A stretch of DNA of 64,000 nt from contig LRMT01000043.1 of the NCBI GenBank assembly GCA_001725945.1, positions 62,001 through 126,000 of the forward strand, given 5' to 3'. Position numbers and translations under genes: made by a program. Below the pieces are notes generated by a model. That model was not told the origin of the DNA. It saw only the letters and a program-made list of their open reading frames with translations, and did not search any database. Positions 60,035 through 64,000 of this stretch are shown piece after piece. The stretch is from Cupriavidus sp. UYMMa02A (GTDB lineage Bacteria; Pseudomonadota; Gammaproteobacteria; Burkholderiales; Burkholderiaceae). Position 1 is the first letter of the stretch. Each line of letters opens with the position of its first letter.

Positions 60035-61934
60035 TCAGGCCAGCAGCTTGTTCACACGCTGCACGTAGGCAGCCGGATCATCAAGCATGCCGCCCTCGGC
60101 AAGCAGTGCCTGATCGAACAGCACCTGCAGACGGTCACTGAACGCCTCGCCTTCCGGCAGGTCGCGCAGCTTCTTGACGAGCGCGTGCTCGGGGTTCAGC
60201 TCCAGGATCGGCTGGGCATCCGGCGCCTTCTGGCCGGCCTGCTTCAGCAGGCGCTGCAGGTAACCGCTCATGTCGCCTTCGTCCGACACCAGGCACGATG
60301 CCGATTCGGTCAGGCGCAGCGTCACGCGCACGTCCTTGGCCTTGCCTTCGAGCACGGCTTTGGCGCGGGCGACCACGTCCTTCCATTCGACTTCGGCTTT
60401 TTCCTGTTCGGCCTTTTCAGCCTCGTCAGCGAGATTGCCGAGGTCCAGGTCGCCGCGGGCCACCGAAACCAGCTCCTTGCCGTCGAATTCGCTCAGGAAC
60501 GACAGCATCCACTCGTCGACGCGGTCGGTCAGCAGCACTACTTCGATGCCCTTCTTGCGGAACACTTCGAGGTGCGGGCTGTTCTTCGCGGCGGCCCAGG
60601 TGTCGGCTGTCACATAATAGATCTTGTCCTGGCTTTCCTTCATGCGGCCGACGTACGCGGCCAGCGATACGTTCTGCTCGGCGCTGTCGTTGTGCGTCGT
60701 GGCAAAGCGCAGCAGCTTGGCAATGCGCTCCTGGTTGGCCTGGTCTTCGCCCATGCCTTCCTTCAGCGCCTGGCCAAATTGCTGCCAGAAGGTCGTGTAC
60801 TTGTTGCGATCGGCGTCTTCCTCGCTGTCGGCCAGCGCTTCCAGCATCGACAGCACGCGCTTGGTGCTGCCTTCGCGGATCGCCTTGACGTCGCGGCTTT
60901 CCTGCAGCAGTTCGCGCGAGACGTTCAGCGGCAGGTCGGCGGAATCGATCACGCCCTTGACCCAGCGCAGGTACGACGGCAGCAGTTGCTCGGCGTCGTC
61001 CATGATGAAGACGCGCTTCACGTAGAGCTTGAGCCCGTGCTTGTGGTTGCGGTCCCACATGTCGAACGCGCGCGTGCGGGATGTACAGCAGTTGCGTGTA
61101 TTCGCTGCGGCCTTCCACGCGGTTGTGGGTCCAGGACAGCGGCGCCTCGTTGTCGTGGGCGATGTGCTGGTAGAAGGCGATGTACTGCTCGTCGGTGATG
61201 TCCGACTTGGAACGCGTCCACAGCGCGCTGGCCTGGTTGACGCTTTCCCACTCGTCGGTACGCTTGTAGGCGCTGGTCTCGGCATCCCACACTTCCTTGG
61301 GCATGCGGATCGGCAGCGAGATGTGGTCCGAGTACTTCTGGATGATGTTCTTCAGGCGCCAGGCCGACGCGAAATCGTCCTCCCCTTCGCGCAGGTGCAG
61401 CGTAATGGTGGTGCCGCGTTCGGCGCGCGTGATGGCGTCGACCGTGAACTCGCCGTCGCCGGTGCTTTCCCAGCGCACGGCTTCATCGGCGGCCACGCCC
61501 GCGCGGCGGGTTTCGACGGTGACCTTGTCGGCCACGATGAAGGCCGAGTAGAAGCCCACGCCGAACTGGCCGATCAGCGCGGCGTCCTTCTGCTGGTCGC
61601 CGGAGAGCTGCTGGAAGAATTCCTTGGTGCCCGAACGGGCGATGGTGCCGAGGTTGCGGATGGCCTCGTCACGGCTCATGCCGATGCCGTTGTCGGTGAC
61701 CTTCAGCGTGCGGGTCGCGGCGTCGGCTTCGATGCGGATGGCCAGGTCGGCGTCGTTCTCGAGCAGGGAGGGATTCGCAATCGCCTCGAAGCGCAGCTTG
61801 TCAGTGGCGTCGGAAGCATTCGATACCAGCTCGCGCAGGAAAATTTCCTTGTTGCTGTACAGCGAGTGAATCATCAGATGCAGCAGTTGCTTCACTTCCG
61901 CCTGGAAGCTCATCGTTTCGTGCGGTGCGGTCAT
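60035..61934 (-). CDS. htpG: Hsp90-family chaperone HtpG, two missing bases at one site
   Basis: Bacterial Hsp90, 633 residues if two bases are restored around 61075-61085 (LLYIP, then ARAPFDMWDRN). N-terminal GHKL ATPase: [45 protein letters not shown] and GTTITLHL. Middle domain: [21 protein letters not shown]. The start [18 protein letters not shown] at 61932-61934 has AAGGAG upstream. A sigma-32-type promoter lies at 62000-62028. Confidence 0.95.
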
Positions 61935-61999
61935 GGTTCTCCTTTTTCGAATCCGGAAAATCAGGGAATTGGGATCTGGCGTGTCGCCAATGCCACCGG

Positions 62000-62028
62000 A
62001 AATAGGGCCGACACAGGCAAATTTCAAG
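62000..62028 (-). promoter_or_regulatory. Sigma-32 heat-shock promoter of htpG
   Basis: Minus strand reads CTTGAAA (62028-62022), a 14-base spacer, then CCCTATTT (62007-62000), close to the RpoH consensus CTTGAAA-N11-16-CCCCATNT. It lies 66-94 bases upstream of the htpG start. Confidence 0.75.
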
Positions 62029-62042
62029 ACCCCGCCGCCCGA

Positions 62043-63581
62043 TCAGAGCCGGTCGAGCTGCCGCGACAGGAAATCCAGCACCTGCGCATCCCCGCTGCTG
62101 GCGACGTTGAAGCGCATCCAGCCCGACGGCATCTGCGATGGCGAGAACAGGCTGCCGGGCGCGAACAGGTAGCCTTTATCGTGCCCCGCGGTGGCAATTG
62201 CGTTGGTATCGCGGCCGGTATCGGCCCACAGGTACATGCCCGCGTGCTGCCCCGGGAACAACCGCAGGCCGCGGCGCTCCAGCTCGCGCCGGGTTTCGTC
62301 GCGGGCCCGGTCCAGCCGGGTGCGCACACGTTCCACGTGCTTGCGGTAGTGGCCCTCGGTCAGCACCTTGTACAAGACGCGCTCGTTGATCTCCGGCGTG
62401 GCCAGGCCGGCCAGCAGCTTGCTGTCGGTCAGCGTCGCGGCCAGATCAGGGTGCGCAGCGATGAAGCCCACGCGCAGGTTGGCCGCCAGCGTCTTGGAAA
62501 AACTACCCAGGTAGATCACGCGGCGCAGTTGGTCCAGGCTGGCCAGACGCGTCGCGGCATGGCCGGGCGGGCACAGGTCGCAATAAATGTCGTCTTCGAC
62601 GATAAGGAAATCGTACTGCTCGGCCATCTGCAGCAGCCGGAACGCCTTGGCGGCCGACAGCGAGGTGCCGGTCGGGTTGTGCAGCACCGAGTTGATCACG
62701 AACAGCCGCGGCCGGTGCGCCTGGACGATGCGCTCGAGCGCCTCGAGGTCCGGGCCTTCGGCCGTGTAGGGCACGCCGATCACCTGCGCGCCCTGCGCGG
62801 CAAAGCGGCCGAACATCACGAACCAGGCCGGGTCGCCGACCAGCACGGCGTCGCCGGGGCGCAGATAGAGCCGGGCGATCAGGTCCAGCGCCTGCGTGAT
62901 GCCCGAGGTCAGCACGATCTGTTCCGCCGTGGCACCGATCTCGAGTTCGGCCAGTCGGGTGCGCAATTGCTGACGCAACGGCAGGAAACCCTGCGGCGTG
63001 CCGCTGGCCAGGAAGTGATTGCCCGGCTGGCGGCCCAGCCCGCGCAGCGCACTGCCAATCAGCTCGCCGTCGAGCCAGTCATTGGGCAGGAAGCCAAGCC
63101 CTGGCGCCTTGCCCGCTTCGGCGGTATGGAACATGCTGCGCAGCAGCCATGTCACGTCGATATTGCGCGCGGCCACGGCTACAGGGGCTACCGGCGCGGC
63201 CGAGGCCTGCGCCGCGCGTTCGCGCACGTAGAAGCCCGAGCCGCGGCGCGACTCCAGGTAGCCGAGCGCCACCAGGCGTTCATACGCCTCGACCACGGTG
63301 AAGCGGGAGATCCCCTTCTCCTGCGCCAGTTGCCGGATGGAAGGCATGCGCATGCCGGCGCGGAACACGCGCTCGTCGATGCGCATGCGGGCCCATTCGG
63401 TCAGCTGTTCGACCAGCGTCATCTGGGCCGAGGGCACCGGGTCCGGCATGCGCTCGGTGCTGCCTGCCGCCCCGGGCGGCACGACCAACCGCAAGGCACG
63501 GGCCGACGTGTCTTGCGCGCCGCTTCCGCTATCCTTGGGGCCTGGCGCGGCGGATGGATCCTGCTGCTGACTGCCGTCCAT
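62043..63581 (-). CDS. MocR-type (GntR HTH plus aminotransferase) regulator
   Basis: 512 residues, intact. N-terminal GntR winged helix (about 60-130: LTEWARMRIDERVFRAGMRMPSIRQLA, SRFTVVEAYERL), a linker, then an aminotransferase class I-type domain with the PLP lysine in YLGSFSKTLAANLRVG, plus LTSGITQALDLIARLYL and HNPTGTSLS. AGGAG precedes the start at 63581. Divergent from a VOC gene with three ACTGTAC repeats between; that gene or itself is the likely target. Confidence 0.92.
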   Translation of the reverse strand: MDGSQQQDPSAAPGPKDSGSGAQDTSARALRLVVPPGAAGSTERMPDPVPSAQMTLVEQLTEWARMRIDERVFRAGMRMPSIRQLAQEKGISRFTVVEAYERLVALGYLESRRGSGFYVRERAAQASAAPVAPVAVAARNIDVTWLLRSMFHTAEAGKAPGLGFLPNDWLDGELIGSALRGLGRQPGNHFLASGTPQGFLPLRQQLRTRLAELEIGATAEQIVLTSGITQALDLIARLYLRPGDAVLVGDPAWFVMFGRFAAQGAQVIGVPYTAEGPDLEALERIVQAHRPRLFVINSVLHNPTGTSLSAAKAFRLLQMAEQYDFLIVEDDIYCDLCPPGHAATRLASLDQLRRVIYLGSFSKTLAANLRVGFIAAHPDLAATLTDSKLLAGLATPEINERVLYKVLTEGHYRKHVERVRTRLDRARDETRRELERRGLRLFPGQHAGMYLWADTGRDTNAIATAGHDKGYLFAPGSLFSPSQMPSGWMRFNVASSGDAQVLDFLSRQLDRL

Positions 63582-63595
63582 GTGGTGCTCCTGCA

Positions 63596-63637
63596 ACTGT
63601 ACTGAATACGATCCGCATAACTGTACCGGTACTGTAC
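63596..63637. promoter_or_regulatory. Three direct ACTGTAC repeats
   Basis: ACTGTAC occurs at 63596, 63620 and 63631 in direct orientation in the 84-base divergent gap. The last two overlap the palindrome GTACCGGTAC. MocR regulators typically bind direct repeats, so this is a candidate operator. Confidence 0.6.
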
Positions 63638-63665
63638 CGACTACCTTGTCTACCATCAAGCCACG

Positions 63666-64000
63666 ATGAAGCTCGCCCTCGATCACCTCGTCATTGCTGC
63701 CCCGACGCTCGACGCCGGGACGGAATACGTCGCAGAACTGCTTGGCGTCGCGCCCCAGGGCGGCGGCGCCCATGCGGCCATGGGCACGCACAACCGCGTG
63801 CTCGGCCTGTTCGGCGGGATATACCTGGAGGTGATCGCGGTCAACCCGGACGCCCCGGCGCCGCAACGCCCGCGCTGGTTCGGGCTGGACAGCGACAACG
63901 TGCGCGAGCGCCTGCAGGCTGGTCCCTGCCTGCTGCACTGGGCCGCACGCGTGGAGCGCCCCGCCGACCTGGCACGCTGGCAGGCGCAGTACCCGAGCCA
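63666..64000 (+). CDS. VOC/glyoxalase-like domain protein, 5' part
   Basis: N-terminal 111 residues of a vicinal-oxygen-chelate fold protein (LALDHLVIAAPTLDAGTEYVAELLGV, HAAMGTHNRVLGLFGGIYLEVIAVNPD), continuing past the right edge. Putative metal ligands are His7 and the Glu in YLEV. The pattern matches the glyoxalase_3 group. Likely controlled by the divergent MocR regulator. Confidence 0.82.
   Translation, partial: MKLALDHLVIAAPTLDAGTEYVAELLGVAPQGGGAHAAMGTHNRVLGLFGGIYLEVIAVNPDAPAPQRPRWFGLDSDNVRERLQAGPCLLHWAARVERPADLARWQAQYPS

Noticed and set aside
61029-63605. 858-residue open frame on the plus strand
   Set aside because: It runs antisense across htpG and the MocR gene; composition is Arg/Ala/His-rich and no family is recognisable. 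Long antisense frames are common in high-GC coding DNA.
1-64000. Wholesale pseudogenisation of the region
   Set aside because: Breaks hit housekeeping genes, are all missing bases in short runs, and flanking domains keep full conservation of motifs; sequencing error is simpler.
1-64000. CRISPR arrays, tRNA, rRNA, prophage or insertion sequences
   Set aside because: No regularly spaced repeats, no tRNA cloverleaf or rRNA segments noticed, and no transposase or phage structural genes in any frame.

Overview
The window is high-GC DNA from a betaproteobacterium of the Burkholderiales, most likely Cupriavidus/Ralstonia-like. The inference rests on gene content: several Bug-type periplasmic receptors, a multicomponent phenol hydroxylase under a DmpR-type activator, a catechol ortho-cleavage set, prpRBC, a DUF2863 protein, PurT and a MocR regulator. 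No rRNA, tRNA, CRISPR array, prophage or insertion sequence was seen.

Layout. 1-768 holds the 5' part of a KefB-type antiporter. 1744-2972 is a repeat-bearing surface lipoprotein. 3041-11414 is a phenol regulon: dmpKLMNOP followed directly by catA, the divergent activator dmpR, and a separate 127-residue unknown gene with its own sigma-54 promoter and DmpR-type upstream site. 11618-15930 is catBC, a Bug receptor and pcaD, divergent from catR. Together these genes describe phenol to catechol to cis,cis-muconate to muconolactone to beta-ketoadipate. 15952-22238 carries leuA, a CapA-like protein, a class A beta-lactamase, a remnant of an Mrp antiporter operon (E-fragment, F, G) and a phenol-MetA-type outer-membrane protein. 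22348-31398 is a CoA-thioester catabolic region: amidase, three Bug receptors (one internally deleted), two crotonases, an IclR regulator, a thiolase and an SDR dehydrogenase. 31712-41499 is mixed: MFS, sugar dehydrogenase, barrel protein, purT, MscS, Gdx-type SMR, LysR, HD-GYP and ABM. 41601-50697 is a cysteine-synthase-like gene and the methylcitrate genes prpR/prpBC, then acnA. 50921-64000 holds a 46-residue membrane protein, DUF2863, a TrmB-like methyltransferase, a peptide-type binding protein, a spermidine-synthase-like protein, a second cysteine-synthase-like protein, an ArsR with an SRPBCC-GST fusion, a DNA glycosylase, htpG, and a MocR/VOC divergent pair.

Sequence quality. About 31 genes are broken by shifts that all resolve as missing bases (roughly 68 in total, usually one of a short G or C run). 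No case required an inserted base. This points to consensus error rather than mass pseudogenisation. The frameshifted genes are therefore annotated over their full span, with the breaks noted. True structural losses look limited to mrpE and one Bug gene.
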